From positions 1 to 9,188 of the forward strand of contig CALWAB010000106.1 of NCBI GenBank assembly GCA_944372745.1: 9,188 nt of DNA, read 5' to 3'. The notes beneath the pieces are model-generated. The model did not search any database, was not told the origin of the DNA, and saw only the letters and a list, made by a program, of their open reading frames with translations. The DNA comes from an uncultured Clostridia bacterium (GTDB lineage Bacteria; Bacillota; Clostridia; Christensenellales; UBA1242). The first letter of the stretch is position 1; every line of letters starts with the position of its first letter. A program made the position numbers and the translations under genes. Positions 1-5,985 of this stretch are shown piece after piece.

Positions 1-1
1 G

Positions 2-136
2 AATTCTTACGAAAGGCATTTAATACACGATTTCTTACAGGATAGGCCTGAAGTAATAGCCGAATCTTTTGGTGTAGAACCTTACAGATACTTGACTATT
101 CGTCCTAATGACAAAGATAATCGTGAACAAGAGTAG
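2..136 (+). CDS. khpB: C-terminal fragment of KhpB/Jag-like R3H-domain RNA-binding protein
   Basis: The frame is open from the window edge to TAG at 134-136 and encodes the last 44 residues; the 5' part lies outside the window. The fragment reads NSYERHLIHDFLQ, then VIAESFGVEPYRYLTIRP. This fits the R3H domain that ends KhpB/Jag (SpoIIIJ-associated) proteins, including the R-x3-H signature in ERHLIH and the EPYR step before the final strand. KhpB proteins of this family bind single-stranded RNA, usually with partner KhpA, and affect cell division and envelope synthesis. In many Firmicutes the gene follows rpmH, rnpA and yidC, but those neighbours cannot be seen here. A strong terminator overlaps the stop codon, so this is the last gene of its transcript. 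The R3H assignment is fairly secure; the precise orthology rests on only 44 residues. Confidence 0.72.
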   Translation, partial: NSYERHLIHDFLQDRPEVIAESFGVEPYRYLTIRPNDKDNREQE

Positions 137-155
137 GTATTTACCTACTCTTTTT
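131..155 (+). terminator. Rho-independent terminator of the R3H gene
   Basis: GAGTAGGT and ACCTACTC form an 8-bp stem around a 4-nt loop (131-150), followed by five T. The stem begins inside the last codons of the R3H gene, so the stop codon TAG is part of the hairpin. Confidence 0.85.
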
Positions 156-159
156 ATAG

Positions 160-535
160 TTAGGTCTGGGTGCTGGTTGGGAAATTTAATCACCTAGGTG
201 AAATACTAGGGGATTTCATCCCCTATGACCCTAGAGCAGGACAGTGTCCTGCACCTGTGGTCTTGGCGTGGAGCACTAGCCCACTTTAGTACTAAGAACA
301 ACAATAAAATATATCTTTGTGCTTTCGCACAAAGTATAATTATATAGTACTAAGTTGTGTCTAAGTACTTACCAATGACCACGGCAGTGCGCCATCGCAC
401 CTTTGTGCTTTCGCATAAAGTATAATTATTTAAGCACTAAGTTGTGGCTGGGTACTACCCAATGACCAATGCCGTACGCTAGTACTCTAGGGGATGAAAT
501 CCCCTAGACACCAAGGTAAATTCCCATAGATAAAA
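160..535. repeat. Gene-free repeat block rich in hairpins (left block)
   Basis: I see no credible gene here. The block holds a palindrome CACCTAGGTG (191-200). It also holds a hairpin TAGGGGAT-TTC-ATCCCCTA (207-225), and a second one in opposite orientation, CTAGGGGAT-GAA-ATCCCCTAG (487-507). A further hairpin GCAGGAC-AGT-GTCCTGC lies at 236-252, and GTGCG-CCAT-CGCAC closes the first tandem unit (387-400). Two tandem units start at 315 and 401. About 65 bp (247-312) recur inverted at 7648-7712, and partial similarity extends outward, for example a GGTGATTAAA core present on both sides. The composition is clearly less AT-rich than the flanking gaps. It resembles a dispersed, structured intergenic repeat family rather than a single regulatory site. 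Confidence 0.7.
315..475. repeat. Two tandem units, 86-bp period, each opening with a small hairpin
   Basis: Unit 1 starts at 315 and unit 2 at 401. Each opens with the hairpin CTTTGTGC-TTTC-GCAYAAAG. The second copy has T for C in the 3' arm, which keeps a G:U pair. Both continue with AAGTATAATTAT, then ACTAAGTTGTG, then GTACT and CCAATGACCA. Similarity runs for roughly 75 bp with one single-base indel and a handful of substitutions. No open reading frame follows the repeat. Confidence 0.75.
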
Positions 536-560
536 AAACTCCTAAAAATTTAGGAGTTTT
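535..560 (-). terminator. Terminator of the minus-strand membrane-protein operon
   Basis: On the minus strand CTCCTAAA and TTTAGGAG (539-556) form a stem around a 2-nt spacer, extended by A/T pairs, and are followed by seven T (532-538). It lies 7 bp after the stop of the 200-aa gene. A shorter T run on the other side could give weak termination on the plus strand. Confidence 0.85.
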
Positions 561-566
561 CTCAAA

Positions 567-1169
567 TTAAAATAATATAATACTGCTGAGCAGTCCGCCT
601 ACAAATGTTACGCCTAAGCATAAATACGCCATACAACTACAAGGGTATGGGAACTTTTTAACACAAGGCTTAAAGTAAGCACATTTTCCCCAGTCGACGC
701 AACCTAAGTCAAGTCCGTTACCAACTTTAAATTCATTACAAGGGTCACAGCGATTGGCTTCCGCTTCCGCCTTTGCTTCTTCGTCTGAATTTTTTTGTAA
801 TCTAAATTTAAATTTATTGAGTAAGGCTTTAGTAGTGTCGTATTTACCGCCTTGGTCAACATTTTCGTTAGAAGAGTCACTACTACCAGCAGAACCACCG
901 GAAGTATTAGTAGAGGATGTTCCGCCAGATGCCTTTGCTCCGCCTTTTCCACCTTTTTTACTGCGTAAAGCGTTTACTGCTTGAGAACCTTTGTTTTTAG
1001 CCCCTTTAGCAAGCGAAGATGCGGCATTCATTCCACGCTTGGTGATGGGGTCATTACGCATTTTTTGAAGTTCGTCTTGACCTTCACCTTCTTTGTTATT
1101 GCCAAATTGTTTGTCATTTTCTACACTATGGGCATACAATTCGTTTAAATCAATGTCATCAAAATTCAC
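567..1169 (-). CDS. Unknown 200-aa protein: charged N-part, Gly/Ser/Lys-rich linker, Cys-rich tail-anchored C-terminus
   Basis: I do not recognise this family. The first 40 residues are acidic and polar. Residues 42-80 are basic and Gly/Lys/Ala-rich, and 81-100 are almost pure Gly/Ser/Thr. Residues 111-140 may form a charged helix. The last 60 residues hold eight cysteines (141, 144, 157, 163, 169, 177, 179, 184), starting CDPC, followed by a hydrophobic stretch to the end (about 180-200). This suggests a tail-anchored protein with a metal-binding or disulfide-bonded region just before the membrane. The GTG start at 1167-1169 overlaps the TGA of the preceding 274-aa gene and has AGGAGG six bases upstream, so translation is probably coupled. 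No known Cys-rich domain could be matched confidently. Confidence 0.85.
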   Translation of the reverse strand: MNFDDIDLNELYAHSVENDKQFGNNKEGEGQDELQKMRNDPITKRGMNAASSLAKGAKNKGSQAVNALRSKKGGKGGAKASGGTSSTNTSGGSAGSSDSSNENVDQGGKYDTTKALLNKFKFRLQKNSDEEAKAEAEANRCDPCNEFKVGNGLDLGCVDWGKCAYFKPCVKKFPYPCSCMAYLCLGVTFVGGLLSSIILF

Positions 1170-1990
1170 TGTACGCCTCCTATCGTAATTGTGTTTTCAT
1201 TAAAAATAGTTTTTGTATGTGTGGTTGTGTCGAAACTGTTAACTAAAGTGATTGCTAAGTCTGCAAAAACTGTCGCTGGGTGTGATTGAAGTACGCCCCT
1301 AAAGAAATTTATACATTTATTATTATAAGTTTCATTTAAAGTATTAAATTGAATACTTTCATTTGTTGTTTCGTAACCATCACTTATTGAATCAATTATA
1401 TCATATTTTAAGGTTATATACAACCTATTAGGCAGAGCTTCTGCAAAATCTCCTAGCGAATCTTTTAGTTCGGTTGTGTCTAAACACATAATAATTGTGT
1501 GAGATGTAGCACTTGTTAGCTCAATACGAAGTACGCTAACATCACTGAGTTCATTTGTTTCTGTACTAGAATCAGCGAATAGCGATTGAAATAGTAATGA
1601 TTCAAAATAGGCAAATTGGTTAGGTGTAAATTGCATAGTATTTAGAATGGTAGTATTATTGTCGATGTCGAGTGCTTCTATATTTAGATAACCATTGTCG
1701 TAAAATAGGTTTGACCCATCGTTGAGAGTAATATTAGCAGTGAGTTCACTTTTTACATATTCAATATCATCATTTGTGTAAATACCTTGATAGAAAGGCG
1801 TTTCGTCAAAAGGCGTGTTCATAACTTGTACAAAGTCATTGTATTCTTCTTCACTATTAAATCCTAATTCTTGAAGAAGTGAAGCCCTAAAAGATTCGTT
1901 TATAGCACGCACTCCAAAAAATGCACCTACTATTGCTATGATTATGAATATGACGAGCATACCACCGCAAGTAAGAAAACCTTTTTTCAT
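1166..1990 (-). CDS. Unknown 274-aa membrane-anchored protein with extracytoplasmic domain
   Basis: I do not recognise the family. The protein starts MKKGFLTCGG and has one clear hydrophobic segment at about residues 10-30, rich in Ile, Val and Gly, with lysines on the cytoplasmic side. The remaining ~240 residues are acidic, rich in Thr, Asn, Ser and Asp, and look like an exported beta-rich domain (alternating stretches such as LRIELTSATSHTIIMCL and RLYITLKYDI). The single segment lacks an obvious cleavage site, so a type II anchor is more likely than a cleaved signal peptide. The start ATG lies four bases after the stop of a 25-aa ORF and has only a weak GTGG upstream, so it probably depends on coupling to that ORF. 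Its 3' end overlaps the 200-aa gene. Confidence 0.88.
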   Translation of the reverse strand: MKKGFLTCGGMLVIFIIIAIVGAFFGVRAINESFRASLLQELGFNSEEEYNDFVQVMNTPFDETPFYQGIYTNDDIEYVKSELTANITLNDGSNLFYDNGYLNIEALDIDNNTTILNTMQFTPNQFAYFESLLFQSLFADSSTETNELSDVSVLRIELTSATSHTIIMCLDTTELKDSLGDFAEALPNRLYITLKYDIIDSISDGYETTNESIQFNTLNETYNNKCINFFRGVLQSHPATVFADLAITLVNSFDTTTHTKTIFNENTITIGGVQ

Positions 1991-1994
1991 TTAT

Positions 1995-2072
1995 TTACCA
2001 CAAAGTGATTATAAGATAAACAATCAAACCTACAAAAAGTGCACCAACAATCACTTTAAAAATACATCCCAT
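1995..2072 (-). CDS. 25-aa hydrophobic small membrane peptide, first gene of the operon
   Basis: ATG at 2070-2072 is preceded by AGAGG with a 7-base spacer, and 25 codons run to TAA at 1995-1997. The peptide begins MGCIFKVIVGALFVG and continues as one hydrophobic helix ending in Leu-Trp, with a single lysine near the N-terminus: a typical single-pass small membrane protein. It sits just downstream of the operon promoter, has a better ribosome binding site than the 274-aa gene four bases further on, and probably feeds ribosomes to it. It could be a functional membrane peptide or a translational leader; the sequence does not decide. Confidence 0.68.
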   Translation of the reverse strand: MGCIFKVIVGALFVGLIVYLIITLW

Positions 2073-2095
2073 TTATACACCTCTAATTAATTTTA

Positions 2096-2124
2096 AGTAT
2101 ACTAGAATTGAGAGTAAGTGTCAA
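2096..2124 (-). promoter_or_regulatory. Sigma-A-type promoter of the minus-strand operon
   Basis: On the minus strand TTGACA (2119-2124), a 17-bp spacer and TATACT (2096-2101) lie 24 bases before the ATG of the 25-aa ORF. The -35 is a perfect consensus match and the -10 has one mismatch. It diverges from the promoter of the Rho-like gene, with about 40 bp between the two -35 elements. Confidence 0.85.
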
Positions 2125-2162
2125 GCCATTTTGTGAATTTGGCAGTATTTAATTGTATGTAT

Positions 2163-2191
2163 TTGCAAAATTTTGTTTTTTATGATACAAT
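2163..2191 (+). promoter_or_regulatory. Promoter of the Rho-like gene, extended -10
   Basis: TTGCAA (2163-2168), a 17-bp spacer and TACAAT (2186-2191) with a TG one base upstream of the -10. The expected start is near 2198, leaving a leader of about 110 nt that contains the GACA array. Confidence 0.7.
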
Positions 2192-2210
2192 AACAAATAA
2201 ATGTAAAAGT

Positions 2211-2260
2211 TTAGACACCGTTCGACAAAATTTGACAAAATACGACAAAACTTGACAATG
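2211..2260 (-). promoter_or_regulatory. Array of tandem Spo0A (0A)-box-like sites with exact 10-bp period
   Basis: GACA recurs at 2214, 2224, 2234, 2244 and 2254. Read on the minus strand, the units at 2221-2230 and 2231-2240 are TTTTGTCGAA and TTTTGTCAAA, both full matches to the Bacillus 0A box TTTGTCRAA. The unit at 2241-2250 is TTTTGTCGTA (one mismatch), that at 2251-2260 is CATTGTCAAG (two mismatches), and that at 2211-2220 keeps only the core. Tandem 0A boxes 10 bp apart are the arrangement known from the abrB promoter. The array begins about 23 bp downstream of the predicted start site, where a bound protein would be expected to block transcription. The match is direct; binding by Spo0A is inference. 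Confidence 0.65.
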
Positions 2261-2308
2261 TATTGAAATTGAAAAACTACAAAAGATAAATGAGAGGGAG
2301 GAAATGTG

Positions 2309-3430
2309 ATGTATACAAAAGAAGATTTAGAAAATTCAAGTATATACCAATTGCGACTTATAGCACATAAAGTCGGTGTCAAAGCACCCACGACTAAGAA
2401 ACGCGATGAACTCATTTTTCATATTTTGGCAATACAAAATGGTGAAGAAGAATCATATTTCCCTGAGAAAAAAATGGGGCGACCTGTCAAAGATTTGTCT
2501 ATAAAAAATAATATTGGACCTATAATGTGTCTTGATTCTGATGATACGAAGGGTCGTGTGGTATTTAATGATTCACAAGTAGATAGAGTGAATACAACTG
2601 GCAGGGTGAGAGGATATTTAGTTGAAACTTTGGAAAATGAATTTTATGTGGTCAATTATGAAAATCCAGTTGCAGTGGAGCGTATAGCTTGGGTCCCTAC
2701 TAAAATGATTAATAAAAGGCGTATTCGTTCTGGAAATTTTCTTGTGTGCGATGTTTTGAATAGAGATGATAATATCCCTATGGTGTCCAATTTTGTGGAA
2801 GTGGAAGGGCAACCATACAAAGGGTACAGTTATGAACAATTTGAACATAAAAAAGTTTGTTTTGATAAACATCCTTATTTTAGTTATGCTGGTGGTACAG
2901 TGTTTTATGGAGATAGGGTGCTTTTCAGTGGTGATAAATTCAAAATATTTAATTATGTTATGAAATTAATCACTCAAAACTATAATTATTGTGAAAGTGT
3001 TGTCGTCTTAGGATTGAATTTGACACCAGAATTGGTGGAAAAATACAAGAATAATACCAGTGTAGAATTGTTTTATAGTCTATTTTCGGATAATTTTGAA
3101 ACGCAATATTTTACTTATAAATTGGCTGTAGACCATTCAAAGCGCTTGGCAGAACTCGGTAAACGAGTGATACTTGTCGTGTTTGATTTGGACCACTTGT
3201 ATGATAATCTTGATATGACTGAAAGGGAAAAATTTGAATCAATAAAGAGCTTGTATGGATTGGCAAGAAGTTTTGAAGAATCAGGTTCATTTACAGTAGT
3301 CGGCACTAGTTCAAAAGATTTTTATGAAAAAAATGCATACTTTAAAGATTTTATAGATATGTTAATAATAGAACAAAATGACAACGCACTTATATCACAA
3401 AATTTACGCCTAATGAGAAATGGTTTTTAG
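2309..3430 (+). CDS. Rho-like protein lacking a Walker A motif (pseudo-ATPase Rho paralogue)
   Basis: This 373-aa protein follows the domain order of transcription terminator Rho. Residues 3-41 resemble the Rho_N/SAP-like helix bundle (YQLRLIAHKVGVKAP, then KKRDELIFHIL). A basic KKMGRPVK at 54-61 resembles an AT-hook core. Residues 97-150 follow the OB-fold RNA-binding region (GRVRGYLVE, IRSGNFLVCDV). The rest follows the RecA-like motor: GDRVLFSG (201-208), VVVLGLNLTPELV (231-243), HSKRLAELGKRVILVVFD (276-293) and LARSFEESGSFTVVGTS (318-334), compared with Rho AKRLVE-G-DVVILLDS and AARN-EEGGSLTI-ATA. The P-loop GxPKAGKT is replaced by SGDKFKIF, DERPEE by NLTPEL, and Walker B is altered, so ATP hydrolysis is unlikely. 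ATG 2309 (GGAGG, 7-nt spacer) is preferred over GTG 2306. It may modulate the true Rho or bind nucleic acid on its own. Confidence 0.75.
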   Translation: MYTKEDLENSSIYQLRLIAHKVGVKAPTTKKRDELIFHILAIQNGEEESYFPEKKMGRPVKDLSIKNNIGPIMCLDSDDTKGRVVFNDSQVDRVNTTGRVRGYLVETLENEFYVVNYENPVAVERIAWVPTKMINKRRIRSGNFLVCDVLNRDDNIPMVSNFVEVEGQPYKGYSYEQFEHKKVCFDKHPYFSYAGGTVFYGDRVLFSGDKFKIFNYVMKLITQNYNYCESVVVLGLNLTPELVEKYKNNTSVELFYSLFSDNFETQYFTYKLAVDHSKRLAELGKRVILVVFDLDHLYDNLDMTEREKFESIKSLYGLARSFEESGSFTVVGTSSKDFYEKNAYFKDFIDMLIIEQNDNALISQNLRLMRNGF

Positions 3431-3484
3431 TATACATTTTTATTGCTTTTCAATTACACTATGTCTTATTATTTATTGATTTTT

Positions 3485-3513
3485 GTGAGTATTATAATAC
3501 TCACATTTTTTTA
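3485..3513 (+). terminator. Terminator of the Rho-like gene
   Basis: GTGAGTAT-TATA-ATACTCAC is a perfect 20-base palindrome (3485-3504), 54 bases after the stop codon, followed by A and a run of seven T (to 3512). Confidence 0.88.
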
Positions 3514-3523
3514 TTTAAAAATC

Positions 3524-3618
3524 GGTTCTTTGTCAATAATGTGGGTGTAATAAATATAAATCTATCTAAAATATAATTTAACGAAAATAAAATTGACCCC
3601 CACGAATATTATAGAACC
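3524..3618. mobile_element. 95-bp ISL3-like miniature element, copy A
   Basis: The left end GGTTCTTTGTCAATAATG and the inverted right end GGTTCTATAATATTCGTG agree at 15 of the first 23 positions. The interior is AT-rich with no gene. The termini resemble those I associate with ISL3-family insertion sequences, but this is from memory. A second copy with the same ends and interior pattern lies at 7543-7643 in the same orientation. No 8-bp target duplication is visible at either edge, so it is old, or arose by internal deletion of a full element. Confidence 0.5.
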
Positions 3619-3671
3619 CCAATACGCGGAATAGTCCCGCAGTTTAATAGAAGTTAACCTCTATATAAAAA

Positions 3672-3722
3672 TACCTCCTACGAAAAATTTGTAGTCTACA
3701 CAAATTTTAATTATAGGAGGTA
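3672..3722 (+). promoter_or_regulatory. Leader hairpin that hides the ribosome binding site of an IS200-type transposase remnant
   Basis: TACCTCCTA (3672-3680) pairs with TAGGAGGTA (3714-3722), burying the Shine-Dalgarno sequence. An inner stem TTTGT/ACAAA extended by A/T pairs (3684-3708) tops the structure. IS200 is known to keep transposase translation very low by such a leader stem-loop, so this fits the IS200 left end. Confidence 0.65.
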
Positions 3723-3727
3723 ATGTC

Positions 3728-3775
3728 ATGAAAGACAATAATAGTTTAGCACATACGATTTCAAATTGTAAGTAA
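3728..3775 (+). pseudogene. tnpA: Truncated IS200/IS605-type TnpA, first 15 codons only
   Basis: ATG at 3728, seven bases after AGGAGG, starts MKDNNSLAHTISNCK and stops at TAA. This matches the N-terminus typical of IS200 Y1 transposases (S-L-H-T-x-x-x-C-K-Y-H-I-V-F), but the reading breaks exactly where YHIVF should follow. No HUH motif or catalytic Tyr region follows in 3776-4170. The upstream hairpin GCGG/CCGC (3626-3640) may belong to the element end. The remnant sits 110 bp after the miniature element, so this gap has been hit by transposition more than once. Confidence 0.65.
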
Positions 3776-4178
3776 TAATGCAAAATTATAAAATACAATT
3801 TCTTTGGAATATTAATAAAAGTTAAAGCAACGCTGATTTAAATGTGTTATTATCAGGTTCACTTTTTAAATATATATATAAATGGTTGGGAATTTAATTA
3901 AATATCTTCATTTTATGTACGAAGCAAAGACAGTATTAAAAAAAATCCATAGGTTATTATTACTGCCCTGTGCAAAAAGAAAACATTACATCACATTAAA
4001 TTATGTGTTTTACTTTCATTTATAATATTATTCGCAATTATTAAAAGTCAATTTTTTTTTAATACTTTTGTTGTGTACTATTTATTAAACACATCTTATT
4101 GTTGTAAAAAAAATATTATAAAAACATCAATGGAAAAGCAATAAAATAAAAAATATTTAATAAGAAAAAGAATAAGAG
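3776..4178. other. AT-rich gap without a recognisable gene
   Basis: This stretch follows the broken transposase start and precedes the tRNA promoter. It is very AT-rich and holds several homopolymer runs and a weak stem CACAT/ATGTG (3992-4007). I found no reading frame with a ribosome binding site and no recognisable transposase remnant. The right end of the IS200-type element may lie here but could not be identified. Confidence 0.5.
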
Positions 4179-4207
4179 TTGACAATAAGAATAAAATGTG
4201 ATATTAT
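4179..4207 (+). promoter_or_regulatory. Promoter of tRNA-Arg
   Basis: TTGACA (4179-4184), a 17-bp spacer and TATTAT (4202-4207) with TG at 4199-4200 giving an extended -10. The expected start is about 9 bases before the mature tRNA 5' end. Confidence 0.85.
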
Positions 4208-4222
4208 AAATATACAAAATTT

Positions 4223-4296
4223 GCGTCATTAGCTCAGCTGGATAGAGCGTTGGTCTACGGAACCAAAGGTCGGGAGTTCGAATCTCTCATGACGCA
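4223..4296 (+). tRNA. tRNA-Arg (anticodon ACG)
   Basis: A complete cloverleaf is visible. The acceptor arm GCGTCAT/ATGACGC is fully paired (7 bp) with discriminator A. The D stem is GCTC/GAGC and the anticodon stem TTGGT/ACCAA holds the loop CTACGGA. The T stem GGGAG/CTCTC has one G:U pair and the loop is TTCGAAT. Anticodon ACG indicates Arg, normally read as ICG after TadA deamination of A34 to serve CGU, CGC and CGA codons. CCA is not encoded, so it must be added by nucleotidyltransferase. The gene is monocistronic, with its own promoter and terminator. Confidence 0.96.
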
Positions 4297-4303
4297 CGAA
4301 GTG

Positions 4304-4352
4304 AAAGCCTAGTATTTAAGCCACTTTTGGCTATGCTGGGCTTTTTCTTTTT
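4304..4352 (+). terminator. Terminator of tRNA-Arg
   Basis: AAAGCCTAGTAT pairs with ATGCTGGGCTTT (two G:U pairs) and encloses an inner stem AGCCA/TGGCT, followed by a long T-rich tract (4342-4352). Confidence 0.88.
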
Positions 4353-4519
4353 GTTACTACATAGACAGATAATATTTTTATATTATTTTTTATTCTAAAT
4401 ATTTTTTATAATTTATGCTAAAGATAATTTTGGAATTTTTTATATTTATTAATTAATTTATATAATATTTGTAAAATTTAAGGTAAAAATTTGTAAATTT
4501 TTTTATTTTTTTTTGTAAA

Positions 4520-4556
4520 AAACGCTTGATTTTCTAGTTAACTATAATGTTATACT
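4520..4556 (+). promoter_or_regulatory. Promoter of the first MerR-like gene, 19-bp spacer
   Basis: TTGATT (4526-4531), a 19-bp spacer and an extended -10 TGT-TATACT (4548-4556). A 19-bp spacer is the hallmark of promoters that MerR-family proteins activate by distorting DNA, so autoregulation is possible. The spacer contains the 10-bp palindrome TAGTTAACTA. The upstream box AAACGCTTGATTTT is repeated exactly before the second paralogue. Confidence 0.6.
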
Positions 4557-4577
4557 CTGGTTAATTAGGAGGAGATT

Positions 4578-5861
4578 ATGTATACTATTGAACAATTTAG
4601 CAAACTCACTGGGTTGAGTACAAAGACTTTGATTAAGTATGAAAACTCTGGTATTTTGAAACCTGAAAAGATTGATGAAGACAAGGGAGATTGGTATTAT
4701 GGCAAAGAAAGTCTAAAAAAAATTATAGACATTTCTATTTTGAAATCTATAGAATTTAGTACAAAGGGTATTGAGAATCTATCTAAGAAAATGATAGATA
4801 AGAAAATCAAAGCAATGCGTGGTATTAGATTTATTGAAAGTAATATGTCATTATTGAAAAGTGTCAAAGATAAGGCTGTAGATGGTGATAATTTGTCAAT
4901 CTTTAAGTTGGGTGATAGGTGTCTTAATGGAGAATGGAATTATAGATATAGCACAACAAATTTTGATGATATTGTTTGTTTTGATTATGATTATGATTTT
5001 TTACAGAAAAAAGAAGACAAATCAATGCCTAAAATATTATATTTTGGAAGTGATGACATTGAAACAGACACAAAGCCTAATAAAATAATTTTTGAAAATT
5101 GCATTGGCACCGATACAAAACAAATTTTTGATTACAGCGATAGTGGTTTTACAATAATAGATAAAAAAGGGAATAAGCGTAGATTTTCATATTTTACTCT
5201 AAGTCATTCTTTTGACCTTATTTTATGTGAAATGCCAAGCGATGATTTGAGTAAAAGAGTTAAATTTCATATATATCAAAGTTTTAGGTCAATTAATAAA
5301 ATAGATTATTCAGCAAATGATATTAGAAAAATTTATGAAAAGAATAAACCACAAGATGATAACTACTCAGTTGGCATTGAATTAAATTCTTCAATTATTG
5401 ATGATTGGAAAATTTATGATAAGATTAAAGAAAGCCAAATAGATAGTTATAATGGCATTAGAAAAGGAAAGCGTGTGGAATATCTGGGTCCTTTATTTGA
5501 ATGTTTGGATATTAAAGAAAATAAAGATGTTTTCACTATTGAAGAAGGTGAAAGCCTTCTCTTGGTCTTGCGTAAAGGCAAAGAAAAAACATTAAATAGG
5601 GACAATACTAAAATGTCTATCCTTATGAGCAAAAATAATGCAAATGAATTTGCTATTAGGGATACGACAAAAAAGGAGCCTAGGTTATTACTTGGCAAAT
5701 ATATGAGAATAAAAGATGAAGATTATCTTTTTGTTAAATTAGGTGCATTAAAAGGATTGGATGATGATGTTTATGTATTTATAAAGAAATCATCACAAAT
5801 TAAAGATGATGGTTATGAGGCAAGTGATAACGAAAAGGATGATTTTGATTTTGATTTTTGA
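4578..5861 (+). CDS. MerR-family-like regulator with a large two-module C-terminal domain
   Basis: This 427-aa protein begins with a MerR-type winged helix (residues 1-60: MYTIEQFSKLTGLSTKTL) followed by a helical linker to about residue 100. The usual RYYD and NGYRYY patterns are here KYEN and KGDWYY, so DNA contacts may be altered. The remaining ~320 residues are unlike the short effector domains of most MerR proteins. They appear to hold two beta-rich modules: one from NGEW at 117-120 through LSHSFDLILCEMPSDD, and one from about W277 through RDNT and KDEDYLFVKL to YVFIKK. Both resemble the lipocalin-like repeats I recall from some Firmicutes MerR proteins. The last 15 residues are acidic. 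AGGAGG lies five bases before the ATG. A paralogue follows in tandem. The ligand is unknown. Confidence 0.82.
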   Translation: MYTIEQFSKLTGLSTKTLIKYENSGILKPEKIDEDKGDWYYGKESLKKIIDISILKSIEFSTKGIENLSKKMIDKKIKAMRGIRFIESNMSLLKSVKDKAVDGDNLSIFKLGDRCLNGEWNYRYSTTNFDDIVCFDYDYDFLQKKEDKSMPKILYFGSDDIETDTKPNKIIFENCIGTDTKQIFDYSDSGFTIIDKKGNKRRFSYFTLSHSFDLILCEMPSDDLSKRVKFHIYQSFRSINKIDYSANDIRKIYEKNKPQDDNYSVGIELNSSIIDDWKIYDKIKESQIDSYNGIRKGKRVEYLGPLFECLDIKENKDVFTIEEGESLLLVLRKGKEKTLNRDNTKMSILMSKNNANEFAIRDTTKKEPRLLLGKYMRIKDEDYLFVKLGALKGLDDDVYVFIKKSSQIKDDGYEASDNEKDDFDFDF

Positions 5862-5985
5862 TACTATATAATGTGTAATTTTTTAGTTTAATCTACAGAT
5901 TTACAATAAAAATAATTTAATATAATTTTTACATTTTTATTAATTTGAATTTAAGATATGGAATCAATCATTGGAGTTTTAGATT

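Noticed and set aside
754..984. Plus-strand ORF opposite the 200-aa protein
   Set aside because: It lies antisense to the low-complexity linker and Cys-rich gene, with composition expected from the opposite strand and no ribosome binding site.
2211..2260. CRISPR-like or simple tandem repeat interpretation of the GACA array
   Set aside because: Units are only 10 bp with no spacers, so it cannot be a CRISPR array, and the conserved core with changing flanks fits protein sites better than slippage.
2306..2308. GTG start for the Rho-like gene
   Set aside because: ATG at 2309 has a better 7-base distance from GGAGG; the GTG is only four bases away.
2149..2415. Minus-strand ORF of 88 aa across the Rho-like gene promoter
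   Set aside because: It runs through the divergent promoter, the GACA array and the start of the Rho-like gene, has no family signal, and is best seen as a chance frame.
173..3895. Shared TGGTTGGGAA-ATTTAAT stretches at about 173-190 and 3883-3898
   Set aside because: The match is short and in AT-rich sequence with no similarity around it, so it is probably chance.
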